Shown here one piece after another: positions 17,543 through 25,870 of a DNA stretch of 64,000 nucleotides (the first letter of the stretch is position 1; every line of letters begins with the position of its first letter). Source of the stretch: Pseudomonas donghuensis (GTDB lineage Bacteria; Pseudomonadota; Gammaproteobacteria; Pseudomonadales; Pseudomonadaceae); contig NZ_AJJP01000155.1 in the NCBI RefSeq assembly GCF_000259195.1, forward strand, positions 1 to 64,000, read 5' to 3'. The translations under genes and the position numbers were made by a program. The notes under the pieces are model-generated. The model saw nothing but the letters and a program-made list of their open reading frames with translations. It did not search any database and was not told the origin of the DNA.

Positions 17543-18781
17543 ATGAGCCTGCAAAATTTCGACCCCGCCATCGCACGCCTGATCGACCGCGAACGCAATC
17601 GCCAGGAAACCCACCTGGAGCTGATCGCTTCAGAAAACTATGTCAGCGAAGAAGTGCTCCAGGCACAGGGCTCGGTGCTCACCAACAAGTACGCCGAAGG
17701 CTATCCAGGTAAGCGGTACTACGGGGGTTGCAAGGTCGTCGACGAGATCGAAAACCTGGCCATCGAACGCGCCCGCAAACTGTTCAACTGCGAATACGTC
17801 AACGTTCAGCCGCACTCCGGGTCCCAGGCCAACCAAGCGGTTTTCCTGGCGGTACTTGACCCCGGAGACACGATTCTAGGCATGTCCCTGGCCCACGGCG
17901 GTCACCTGACCCACGGCGCCTCCGTGAATTTTTCCGGCAAATTCTACCGGACGTTTTCCTATGGACTGGAGAAGGAAACCGAGACGCTCGATTACGAAGA
18001 AATGGAAGCCCTGGCCAGGGAGCACCGGCCGAAGATGATCATCGCCGGGGCCTCGGCGTATTCCCGGACCATCGACTTCCAACGCTTTCGCAACATCTGC
18101 GATGAAATCGGCGCTTACCTGATGGTGGACATGGCGCACTACGCCGGACTGATCGCTGCGGGCGTATACCCGTCGCCGGTCGGAATCGCTGACTTCATCA
18201 CCTCCACCACCCACAAAACCTTGCGCGGCCCGCGCGGCGGTTTAATTCTGGCCAAGGCGCAATACGCCGCCCTGCTCGACAAGACGATTTTCCCGGTTTA
18301 CCAAGGTGGCCCGCTGATGCACGTCATCGCCGCCAAAGCCGTGGCGTTCAACGAAGCCTTGGACGATGGGTTCAAGTTTTACCAGCAGCGGGTGATCAAC
18401 AACGCCAGGACCATGGCCGACATCCTGACCCGGCGGGGGTTGCGAGTGGTGTCCGGCGGCACCGACTGCCACATGTTCCTGCTCGATCTTCGCTCGATGA
18501 ACATCACCGGCAAAGATGCCGAAGCACTGCTGGAAAGCGCCCACATCACGCTGAACAAGAACGCGATTCCCAATGACCCGCAGAAACCGGCGATCACCAG
18601 CGGCATTCGCATCGGCACGCCGGCGCTGACCACGCGTGGCTTTGGTGAAGCGGAATGTGCCGAAGTGGCGAACCTGATCGCCGACCTGCTGGAACAGCCG
18701 AACAACGCGACGCGGCTGGATAACACCCGGCGCCGGGTAATGCATTTGTGTGAATGTTTTCCGGTGTATACGCTGAGCTGA
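17543..18781 (+). CDS. glyA: Serine hydroxymethyltransferase-type PLP enzyme
   Basis: A 412-residue SHMT. Motifs include [45 protein letters not shown], the PLP-aspartate region [17 protein letters not shown] and the PLP lysine in [13 protein letters not shown]. The enzyme swaps a hydroxymethyl group between serine and glycine using tetrahydrofolate, and it also cleaves 3-hydroxy amino acids. Pseudomonads have several glyA copies. This one is linked to a transporter and a MocR regulator, so it may be inducible and catabolic. An RBS-like AAGGA lies about 8 bp before the ATG. The enzyme looks complete. Confidence 0.92.
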   Translation: MSLQNFDPAIARLIDRERNRQETHLELIASENYVSEEVLQAQGSVLTNKYAEGYPGKRYYGGCKVVDEIENLAIERARKLFNCEYVNVQPHSGSQANQAVFLAVLDPGDTILGMSLAHGGHLTHGASVNFSGKFYRTFSYGLEKETETLDYEEMEALAREHRPKMIIAGASAYSRTIDFQRFRNICDEIGAYLMVDMAHYAGLIAAGVYPSPVGIADFITSTTHKTLRGPRGGLILAKAQYAALLDKTIFPVYQGGPLMHVIAAKAVAFNEALDDGFKFYQQRVINNARTMADILTRRGLRVVSGGTDCHMFLLDLRSMNITGKDAEALLESAHITLNKNAIPNDPQKPAITSGIRIGTPALTTRGFGEAECAEVANLIADLLEQPNNATRLDNTRRRVMHLCECFPVYTLS

Positions 18782-18944
18782 TTGCTGGAGGAGTCCGCGG
18801 TTTACCTAGCCAAGAGACTCTGGCGATCACGCTTGACGACATCTGAAAATTTCTCGACGGCCGGTTATGCCGCTGGCCTGGCGCGCGCCGCTGCTTACGT
18901 CGTAACTGGCCACCTGGGTAGCGAGCCTTCCGAGACACTGGCCT

Positions 18945-19226
18945 GCGTCATTGACGTCCCAGCAATGCGATGTCGGCTACGGCCTGGTTTGCGATGCTGA
19001 GGGCAAGCTCATCGACGGGCTTCAGTTGCGCTCAGCCAACCAAGAGCACGGTGTGGCGTCTTTCGAGGAAGGCCAAAAGGTAGAAATCGAGCAGCAGTTT
19101 CCTATTGGAACCCGGCTGCGTATTCTGCCCAACCATGCCTGCGCCACGGGTGCTCAATACCAAGCCTACGAGGCTTTGGAGGAAAATGGAGAGATCAGCC
19201 ATTGGTCTCGCCTAAACAGATGGTGA
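18945..19226 (+). pseudogene. C-terminal remnant of a D-threonine aldolase-like enzyme
   Basis: About 90 codons read LTSQQCDVGYGLVCDAEGKL, then NQEHGVASF and LRILPNHACATGAQYQAYEA. This matches the C-terminal domain of the D-threonine aldolase/D-serine dehydratase-like family, where EEHG and the metal-binding PNHAC motif are conserved. The PLP barrel, about 280 residues, is absent. The upstream 160 bp contains no recognisable continuation. The remnant directly follows glyA in the same direction, so the locus once encoded two PLP enzymes acting on 3-hydroxy amino acids. Confidence 0.7.
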
Positions 19227-19385
19227 GGATCAATTACACAGATCTGAATCCGTTACAGCCGACAGCCGACAGCCGCAGCCGGCTACGGCCATTTTTGGAG
19301 TTATCAGGTGCGCACAGCTTGCTGCGGAGTAATGCCGCCTCCAGGATGATATTAAGATCTGTGAAGCCGCAGAGCGCGGGAGGGA

Positions 19386-19733
19386 TCAAGCGCCAACCTG
19401 GCTTTGCTGATTTGCTGTGCCAGCCTCTTCCAGCACTTTGCCGTACCATTCCAGCAGCATTTTGCCTCTCTCACATGCCATACGCTCATGCCTAGACATC
19501 TGAGCGAGAATCTCAACCGCTGCAACCTCAGGCTCTTCTGTCGCTCGATAGGTCAGATAACCAACGAGGAGTGCGTGCACCTCCTGCTGAAGGTCATCGT
19601 AGAAGGCGGAAAGCTGGCCACCAGAGCTGTACCATCGGCCCTGCCCCTGACTTCCATCCTGAAACGTTAATACGGGAGTTTGGAAAATCTCACCTCCCCA
19701 ACTGAATCCGGGCGATATGCCATTCTTGATCAC
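19386..19733 (-). CDS. Hypothetical protein, 115 aa
   Basis: A soluble, mostly helical protein I do not recognise. The N-terminal 30 residues are glycine- and aromatic-rich (GISPGFSWGGEIFQTPVLTF). The C-terminal half is helical with SRHERMACERGKMLLEWYGK. Codon use looks coding, and an AAGG lies 8 bp before the ATG. It is downstream of the DUF4041/GIY-YIG nuclease gene on the same strand, 169 bp away, and could be an accessory of it, but nothing in the sequence proves this. The 169-bp gap itself shows no gene. Confidence 0.5.
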   Translation of the reverse strand: MIKNGISPGFSWGGEIFQTPVLTFQDGSQGQGRWYSSGGQLSAFYDDLQQEVHALLVGYLTYRATEEPEVAAVEILAQMSRHERMACERGKMLLEWYGKVLEEAGTANQQSQVGA

Positions 19734-19902
19734 CTAAGCCTTCTTGAAGGACATCCAGTGGATGGGGCTTAGCGCTGCAGTCCTCTAGCGGCAAGCCCGT
19801 AGCCCCCGATGGGTTTCATCTAACTCCCAAGAGTACATCGTCATACGTCGTACCGGAGGTTACTGGAGTGATGAATCCTTTTCCGATGTTGGCAAGGAGC
19901 GT

Positions 19903-21594
19903 TTAGGCTGAAGCCAAAGCTTCCTCCTCCGAGTGATCAATGGCTTCTTCAATCTCAAGCTGATGGCGCGTCCACTCTGCGGCGATGGCAGGATTCTCGA
20001 GGATCTGCTGCTCGATGCGCTGAGTCTCTTTGAACTCAAGCGCCTTGGCGCTCATCGTCCATTGCGTCTCGACTCGCAATTGCTCGAGCTCAGCGCGGAT
20101 GGCAGGCAGCCCAATGCGGAAGAATTCCTTGCGCGGATTGACCTTGTTCACCTGCTCCCGCAGGAAGTGACGGTGCAGCTGTTTTTCAAGGCCAGGTGCA
20201 TCGTCGCTGAAGATCATGGCGTGGACGTCGAACTCGAAGGGCACGCTGGCATCGCCGAGCTCGCGCACCCGGTCCAGCGGTTCGAGCCGGCGCGTCATGC
20301 CGATTTTGAACACCTGCTCTCCGAACGAGCCGATGTTGGAAATGATGTAAACATGGCCTGCACGTGTTTGCTGCGCCATGGAGAGCGCGCGCTGGTTCTT
20401 GTCCTCGGCAGCCTGTAACTGCTCTTGGAGAAGAGCCAGCCGAGCCTCGAATTCGGCACGCTCAACGGCGCTGGCGGCGGCAACTTGCTCCTGTGCTTTC
20501 TCCAGGGCTTTGCGCAAGGTGGCCTCTTCTTTAGCGGCATCCTTGATCGCTCGCTCATACTCCCGGCGAGCCTTCTCTTCCTCGCGGATCTGCTCGCGCA
20601 GTTGACGTTGCTCTTCACGCTCCTGGTCTTTGAGCAGCTTTGTCGTTACCGCCCAACGCAGCTCCTCCAGGCGGGAGTTCATATACTCCTCTGTGATCCG
20701 CGCGTTGCGAAACGGTGCTCCATTGAGGTTGACCAAGGCAGCGGCATCGCGGATCTCTTGCTCAAGCTTGCCGTGATTGTCAGATTTGGAACGAGAAAGG
20801 ATGGAGTCGACCTTTCCGTTGAATGCGTCTACGACGAACCGAACCGCGGTATCGCGACGGTTTGCCTCAACATAATCACACGCAGCCGCCCTTCCCGCCT
20901 TGACCATGAAACGCGTGAAGTCCCGAGCTGCTTTGAGCTTCTGGCCAGCCTCAGTGAAGCCGAATTCTTCCGCCAGGTCGTCCAGGAGGTTGTAGGTCGG
21001 CACGATGTACGCGTCGCCATACCCTTCTACGACATTCTTCATGGCCTGGGCTGCATCAGCGTAATGTTTGGCTTTGCCCATAGCGGCCAAGGCATCCCCA
21101 GCCACCTGCTCGGCACGTTCTTGGGCATCGGCAATGATCTTGGCGGCATCAGCAATGGCCTGCTGCAGTCGGCTCTCAGCTTGATTCACCTTTGACTGTG
21201 CTTGCTGCAAGAGCTGATCGCGCTCCAGCCTGGTTTTCCCCAGGATCTGAGATTTCTCAGCTTCCGCATCTGAAATGGCCTGTTTCAGGCGGTTTTCGGC
21301 CTCCTGCACTTTTACCTGGGCTTGCTGCAGGAGTTGATTTCGCTCAGACCTTGTCTCGCCCAAGATCCTCGCTGCTTCAGCCTCAGCATCTAGGATGTCT
21401 CTGAAGCGCTCCAACTCACTGAGCGTTTGCTCCAGTCTCGACTTCAGCGCAGCTGATGCCTCTTCGATAACTTTTATGTCGTGTTGTCTGGCCGCCAGCT
21501 CCATTTTGAGCTGGCTGATCAATCCCTTGGCCTTGATGCTTTGAACGAGGAACACGCAGGCGCTTATCCCTGCGACTAATGCTAGAAGCTCCAT
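19903..21594 (-). CDS. Membrane-anchored DUF4041/GIY-YIG nuclease, SNIPE-like
   Basis: A 563-residue protein. Residues 2-20 form one membrane helix (ELLALVAGISACVFLVQSI). Residues about 30-170 are a long coiled coil containing a 40-residue tandem repeat that starts ILGETRSERNQLL and ILGKTRLERDQLL. Residues about 175-330 match DUF4041 (NVVEGYGDAYIVPTYNLLDD). A second charged coil follows. Residues about 414-506 are a T5orf172-type GIY-YIG nuclease domain with HVYIISN, FKIGMTRR and the acidic LEKQLHRHF. This architecture is that of SNIPE, a reported inner-membrane nuclease that cuts phage DNA during injection. Anti-phage function here is inferred from domains and from the surrounding gene debris. 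Confidence 0.85.
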   Translation of the reverse strand: MELLALVAGISACVFLVQSIKAKGLISQLKMELAARQHDIKVIEEASAALKSRLEQTLSELERFRDILDAEAEAARILGETRSERNQLLQQAQVKVQEAENRLKQAISDAEAEKSQILGKTRLERDQLLQQAQSKVNQAESRLQQAIADAAKIIADAQERAEQVAGDALAAMGKAKHYADAAQAMKNVVEGYGDAYIVPTYNLLDDLAEEFGFTEAGQKLKAARDFTRFMVKAGRAAACDYVEANRRDTAVRFVVDAFNGKVDSILSRSKSDNHGKLEQEIRDAAALVNLNGAPFRNARITEEYMNSRLEELRWAVTTKLLKDQEREEQRQLREQIREEEKARREYERAIKDAAKEEATLRKALEKAQEQVAAASAVERAEFEARLALLQEQLQAAEDKNQRALSMAQQTRAGHVYIISNIGSFGEQVFKIGMTRRLEPLDRVRELGDASVPFEFDVHAMIFSDDAPGLEKQLHRHFLREQVNKVNPRKEFFRIGLPAIRAELEQLRVETQWTMSAKALEFKETQRIEQQILENPAIAAEWTRHQLEIEEAIDHSEEEALASA

Positions 21595-21843
21595 GTGCCG
21601 CTATCCATGTCGGAGACGAAACCTGAATCGTACATTGCCGTCATGGCTAACCGCCACCACCCTTGATCGGAGAGACCCAACGGGGAACATCCATTCCCCT
21701 CAGTGCCATCGCCAGGCAATTGCTGGAGATCAAGCATGTTATTGCTTTTATCGGCGCCGCCGTATCTGCTTGGAGCGGCATTTCCACCCATGATCACCAC
21801 ACAGTTCGCTACACCGATCGGCGCAGAGGGTTTGTTCATTACC

Positions 21844-21920
21844 ACTGATGCGTATAAGTCGCCGTCAACACCGTACCCGGCGCTGGCAGGTGGCTGGTGT
21901 TGTTGCTGTTACGCATCAGT
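21844..21920. repeat. 11-bp inverted repeat ACTGATGCGTA / TACGCATCAGT
   Basis: A perfect 11-bp inverted repeat has arms at 21844-21854 and 21910-21920, separated by 55 bp. It lies between the nuclease gene and a FecI remnant. The roughly 370-bp stretch around it (21595-21962) contains no gene I can support. It may be a recombination scar or the end of a small element; no transposase is adjacent. Confidence 0.4.
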
Positions 21921-21962
21921 TGACTGTAGAGCGGATCTGGCGTCGACGCTCGCTACGGAGAC

Positions 21963-22100
21963 CCGTTCACCGAAACGTCGGCGAACATGATCCACCAGCT
22001 CGTCATAATGGCGAACCAATGTTGCCAGGAGTGGGGGTTTGCTAGGCTCGACCTGCGCGAAGGGGGGAGCGAATGCCTGGAAGGCGTGCTCGCGCAGCAT
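21963..22100 (-). pseudogene. N-terminal remnant of a FecI-like sigma factor
   Basis: The minus strand from an ATG at 22100 encodes about 46 residues ending LLATLVRHYDELVDHVRRRF then GER, the typical start of region 2 in Pseudomonas FecI-type extracytoplasmic sigma factors. Homology then stops, and the frame runs into unrelated codons and a stop. FecI proteins are about 170 residues and normally precede fecR and a TonB receptor gene; neither remains. This is the broken start of a lost iron-responsive operon. Confidence 0.6.
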
Positions 22101-22176
22101 AAATGCGAATACTTTACATTTAAAGCAAATACAACAATCTCTGCTCAACGATGTCCATCATCACTCGGAAACCGCC

Positions 22177-24030
22177 ATGCTTCAGATTTTTGAACGACGC
22201 CTCGACCCTTTCCCGCCCGACGAAGTACCACCCCCGCCGGTGGGCCTGTTGCGCTTTATGTGGGCCTGCACGCGCGGCGCGCGTGGCTATGTGCTTGCGC
22301 TCGCGCTGCTCAGTGCCAGTGTGTCGATTTACGAAGCCTGGTTGTTCTCCTTTCTTGGCCAGGTCGTCGACCTGCTCTCGTCCTGGCAGGCAGGCGGCGC
22401 TGCCGACGGCCAGGAACGTCGCGTGCTCTGGGGTATCGCTATCGTGCTGTTTAGCAGCATCGGGCTGGTGGCGCTGCGCACCCTGGTGCAGCACCAGATA
22501 CTGGCGATCAATCTACCGCTGCGATTGCGCTGGGACTTCCATCGCCTGATGTTGCGGCAAAGCCTTTCGTTCTTTTCCGATGAGTTCTCCGGCCGGGTGA
22601 CCACCAAGGTGATGCAGACGGCACTCGCCGTGCGCGAAGTGCTGTTCACGGTGATCGAGATCGCCCCCGGGATCGGGGTGTATTTCATCGCCATCATCGC
22701 CCTGGCCGGTGGCTTCGCCCTGAAGCTGATGCTGCCTTTCATTGCCTGGGTCGCGTTGTTCGGGCTGGCCATGCTGTACTTCGTGCCGCGCCTGGGGCAA
22801 GTCGGGCAGGAACAGGCCCATGCGCGGTCATCGATGACCGGTCGCATCTCGGACGCCTACACCAACATCACCACGGTGAAACTGTTCTCCCACTCCAAAC
22901 GTGAGGCGCACTTCGCGCGTGCGGCGATGGAGGATTTCAAGCAAACCGGCTTTCGCCAGATGCGCCTGGTCAGCCAGTTCGAGATCGTCAACCAGATGCT
23001 GGTGGTAGCACTGATTGTGGGCGCAGGCGGCTATGCCCTGTGGTTGTGGCACCAGGGTGAAGTCGGTACCGGGGCGGTGGCGGCGATTACCGCCATGGCC
23101 CTGCGCATCAATGGCATGTCGCACTGGATCATGTGGCAAATGACTTCACTGTTCGAGAACATCGGCACCGTTCAGGATGGCATGGCCACCCTCACCCGTG
23201 GCCCCAAGGTGCAGGATGCGCCGAACGCGGGTGTGCTGCAGACACGCGGCGGCGCGGTGAGCTTCGACAATGTAAGCTTCAACTACAACGGTGAGCGCCA
23301 GGTGCTCGATGGCCTGAGCCTGAAGATACGCGCAGGTGAAAAGGTCGGCCTGGTGGGTCGCTCCGGCGCCGGCAAGTCCACGCTGATCAACCTGCTACTG
23401 CGCTTTTACGACGTGGACAAGGGGGTGATCCGCATCGATGGACAAAACATCGCCGAGGTAACGCAAGACAGCCTGCGCAGCGCCATCGGCATGGTCACTC
23501 AGGATACCTCCCTGCTGCATCGCTCCATTGGCGACAACATCGCCTATGGCCGTCCCGATGCAACCGATGTGCAAATTCGCACTGCCGCGATCCATGCCCA
23601 GGCCGATGGCTTTATCAACCAGCTGAGCGACAAGCAGGGTCATCGCGGCTACGACACCCTGGTGGGTGAGCGCGGCATCAAGCTTTCGGGCGGCCAGCGC
23701 CAACGCATTGCCATTGCCCGGGTGATGCTCAAGAACGCCCCGATCCTGCTGCTCGACGAGGCCACCAGCGCGCTGGATTCCGAGGTGGAAGTCGCTATCC
23801 AGGACAGTCTCGGCGAAATGATGGAGGGCAAGACCGTCATCGCCATCGCCCACCGGCTGTCCACCATCGCGGCTATGGACCGACTCATCGTCATGGATGA
23901 GGGGCGCATCATCGAGCAAGGTACGCACGCCGAATTGCTCGGCAGGAACGGCACCTATGCTCGCCTGTGGCAGCACCAGAGTGGTGGGTTTCTGGGCGAG
24001 GATCAGGGGCTGGCCCAAGCCGTGGAGTAG
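22177..24030 (+). CDS. ABC exporter, fused membrane and ATPase domains
   Basis: A 617-residue half-transporter of the MsbA/ATM1 type. Residues about 30-320 contain six membrane helices. The ATPase domain follows with Walker A GRSGAGKST, signature LSGGQRQR, Walker B ILLLDEATSALD and the switch histidine in AIAHRLS. Two copies would form an exporter of lipids, drugs or peptides in the inner membrane. The frame is open further upstream, but the ATG at 22177 (MLQIFERRLDPFPPDEVPPP) gives the expected N-terminus. No dedicated substrate gene is adjacent, so the cargo is unknown. A bidirectional terminator follows. Confidence 0.92.
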   Translation: MLQIFERRLDPFPPDEVPPPPVGLLRFMWACTRGARGYVLALALLSASVSIYEAWLFSFLGQVVDLLSSWQAGGAADGQERRVLWGIAIVLFSSIGLVALRTLVQHQILAINLPLRLRWDFHRLMLRQSLSFFSDEFSGRVTTKVMQTALAVREVLFTVIEIAPGIGVYFIAIIALAGGFALKLMLPFIAWVALFGLAMLYFVPRLGQVGQEQAHARSSMTGRISDAYTNITTVKLFSHSKREAHFARAAMEDFKQTGFRQMRLVSQFEIVNQMLVVALIVGAGGYALWLWHQGEVGTGAVAAITAMALRINGMSHWIMWQMTSLFENIGTVQDGMATLTRGPKVQDAPNAGVLQTRGGAVSFDNVSFNYNGERQVLDGLSLKIRAGEKVGLVGRSGAGKSTLINLLLRFYDVDKGVIRIDGQNIAEVTQDSLRSAIGMVTQDTSLLHRSIGDNIAYGRPDATDVQIRTAAIHAQADGFINQLSDKQGHRGYDTLVGERGIKLSGGQRQRIAIARVMLKNAPILLLDEATSALDSEVEVAIQDSLGEMMEGKTVIAIAHRLSTIAAMDRLIVMDEGRIIEQGTHAELLGRNGTYARLWQHQSGGFLGEDQGLAQAVE

Positions 24031-24081
24031 GCATGGCGCGGCCATGACTGGCTAGCTTTGACCGCTTATCCGCAAGCAATG

Positions 24082-24107
24082 AAAGCCCGGCATTGAAGCC
24101 GGGCTTT
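24082..24107. terminator. Bidirectional terminator between convergent genes
   Basis: AAAGCCCGGC-attgaa-GCCGGGCTTT forms a 10-bp perfect stem with A/T ends on both sides. It lies between the ABC exporter and the convergent chitinase gene and should terminate transcription from both. Confidence 0.88.
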
Positions 24108-24117
24108 GCATAGCGCT

Positions 24118-25584
24118 CTAAGCGCGCCGTTTGATTGCGACCTTCGACCACAGGGTAAAGGCGACTGGTGGTGTCCAGCCTGAGTTTGATACGTGCTCTT
24201 GCAGGCACACGTAATGATTGCCTTCGTAAGTCACGCCATCCTCCTTGCGATACCGATGGTTCAACTGCCACTCGGGGAACTCTGGATCAGGGATGTCTCC
24301 AGCAGTTCGAACGCTCAGGCTCTTGCTCGGCAGCGACTCATTTCCCTGAGAGTCTGTTGCCGTGACAAAGTAGCTGTACTGAGTGTTCGGCGTTAGGCCT
24401 GAGTCCTTCAGCGTTAAAGCTGCCGCATGGCCTATCGCAGCCCCATTTCGGTATAGCGTGTATGTCTCGATCGGACGAGGGCCGCTTGAAGCCCCCCAAC
24501 TCAAGGTCAGACTGATCTCGGTTACGTCCCTGGCGGACAGGTTCGCCGGCGCCGTTGGCCGGTCACCAGGCGCCGACCCGCCGTGAATCAACGGGGAGTA
24601 ACGATCGTAGAACTCCCAGTTGTAGGGAACATTGTGCTTGGTAACGCCGTCGTCCCAGTTGATAGACCACGTCATCAGCCCTTTGATGGAATGGCCGGCA
24701 GCGTCGAGACGCTTGAATGCATTTACAACTGCAGCAGGATCGATCACATAGCCAGTGGCCGCAGCGTCATTATTGGCCGGTAAGCCAATGACAAATTTAT
24801 CTGCGGGGATGGCGATGTAGTCCCGAATGCCAGTCACCAGGCTTTCGGTCAGGTAGTAGAGGAAATCCTCTTTCATCTCATCATTGTTCTGTGCAATCCA
24901 GGCACCTTGACCACCGTTGGCCTCCTGCACCCAGATCCCATCGCCACCTTGGTTGTAGTACTGAGGCGCGATGAAGTCGTAGTACCCCTCAAGGGCCTGA
25001 ATGTAACCAACGTACTTGCCACCAACTCTGAGATAGGGAAACTCAGGTGCCATGCTGATGATGAAATGTTTCCCTTCGCCCTTGTAGTGATCCTTCACCA
25101 GTTTCAAGGCCGCCGGCAGCACCGTCTTGTTGTCAGCAAAATCAATGGCGCTTTGCTCCAGGTCGATATCCAACCCATCAAAACCGTAGACTTCAACCAA
25201 GCGAATGATCTCATTCGCCAGTGGCTGCTCATCCCCCTTGTGCAACTCAATATGAGCGTCGGCGCCGCCCAATGAGATCAACACCGCCCGTCCCTGGCTG
25301 TTCAGCACGCCTACCTGACGGCGAAACTCTTCATCGGAGAGGTTGTAAGGTCTGAAGGTAGGAATACCTTGGCCTTTCATGAACGCTACAGCAACAACGT
25401 TGTAGTCCTTGGGTACATCCACCAAATTCAGATTGGCAAACTGCCCACCTTGATAGCCATCACTATGGCCGGCTGGCCAGTTATGCCAGAAACCCATGAG
25501 GATTTTTTTATTGGCAATACTAGGCATCAATGATGCTGAATCATTTACGTTGGACTTCAGTAATGAAAAATCAATCGTAGACAT
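24118..25584 (-). CDS. chiC: ChiC-type chitinase, GH18 + FnIII + chitin-binding domain
   Basis: A 488-residue glycoside hydrolase family 18 enzyme that cleaves chitin. The catalytic motif DGLDIDLEQ supplies the general-acid glutamate, and SLGG and MTWSINWD complete the barrel. A fibronectin type III domain (about residues 338-425) and a C-terminal CBM5/12-like domain with aromatic residues (WQLNHRYRKEDGVTYEGNHY) follow. There is no signal peptide: the protein starts MSTIDFSLLKSNVNDSASLM. That fits P. aeruginosa ChiC, which is released without a classical leader. It likely helps attack fungi or insects. Family and architecture are certain. Confidence 0.93.
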   Translation of the reverse strand: MSTIDFSLLKSNVNDSASLMPSIANKKILMGFWHNWPAGHSDGYQGGQFANLNLVDVPKDYNVVAVAFMKGQGIPTFRPYNLSDEEFRRQVGVLNSQGRAVLISLGGADAHIELHKGDEQPLANEIIRLVEVYGFDGLDIDLEQSAIDFADNKTVLPAALKLVKDHYKGEGKHFIISMAPEFPYLRVGGKYVGYIQALEGYYDFIAPQYYNQGGDGIWVQEANGGQGAWIAQNNDEMKEDFLYYLTESLVTGIRDYIAIPADKFVIGLPANNDAAATGYVIDPAAVVNAFKRLDAAGHSIKGLMTWSINWDDGVTKHNVPYNWEFYDRYSPLIHGGSAPGDRPTAPANLSARDVTEISLTLSWGASSGPRPIETYTLYRNGAAIGHAAALTLKDSGLTPNTQYSYFVTATDSQGNESLPSKSLSVRTAGDIPDPEFPEWQLNHRYRKEDGVTYEGNHYVCLQEHVSNSGWTPPVAFTLWSKVAIKRRA

Positions 25585-25870
25585 TGTTCTATTCCTTCAG
25601 AACTGTATGAGGGCCGTACATGGCCCGCGCTGACTCAAAGTTCACATCAAACGCCTGATGGAGTGCAGTGCCGGTATCAGCACCACGCCAAAGCACGGCA
25701 TTGATCTGCTCCCTAGAGGAGAACTTTCAGGCTAGCGCAAGGTTTTGGATTGTCCACCATGAAAAGACGATTACAAAAGCAGAAGAACACACGCTAATGA
25801 AACGCTCCCACCCCCCGCCACTTCACCCTCCCCGCCGAAAATAAACGGACCCGCCGGGGCTCGCGCCCCC

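Noticed and set aside
18782-18944. Possible continuation of the D-threonine-aldolase remnant toward glyA
   Set aside because: The translation in any frame does not match the PLP barrel of the family, so the remnant is limited to the C-terminal part.
21582-21845. 87-codon minus-strand frame upstream of the nuclease gene
   Set aside because: There is no family, no clear ribosome binding site, it overlaps the nuclease start, and its composition is unlike neighbouring genes.
21845-21940. Minus-strand peptide ending in an aromatic residue that might be the end of a TonB receptor lost from the fec operon
   Set aside because: Only about 25 residues with weak resemblance; not enough to call.
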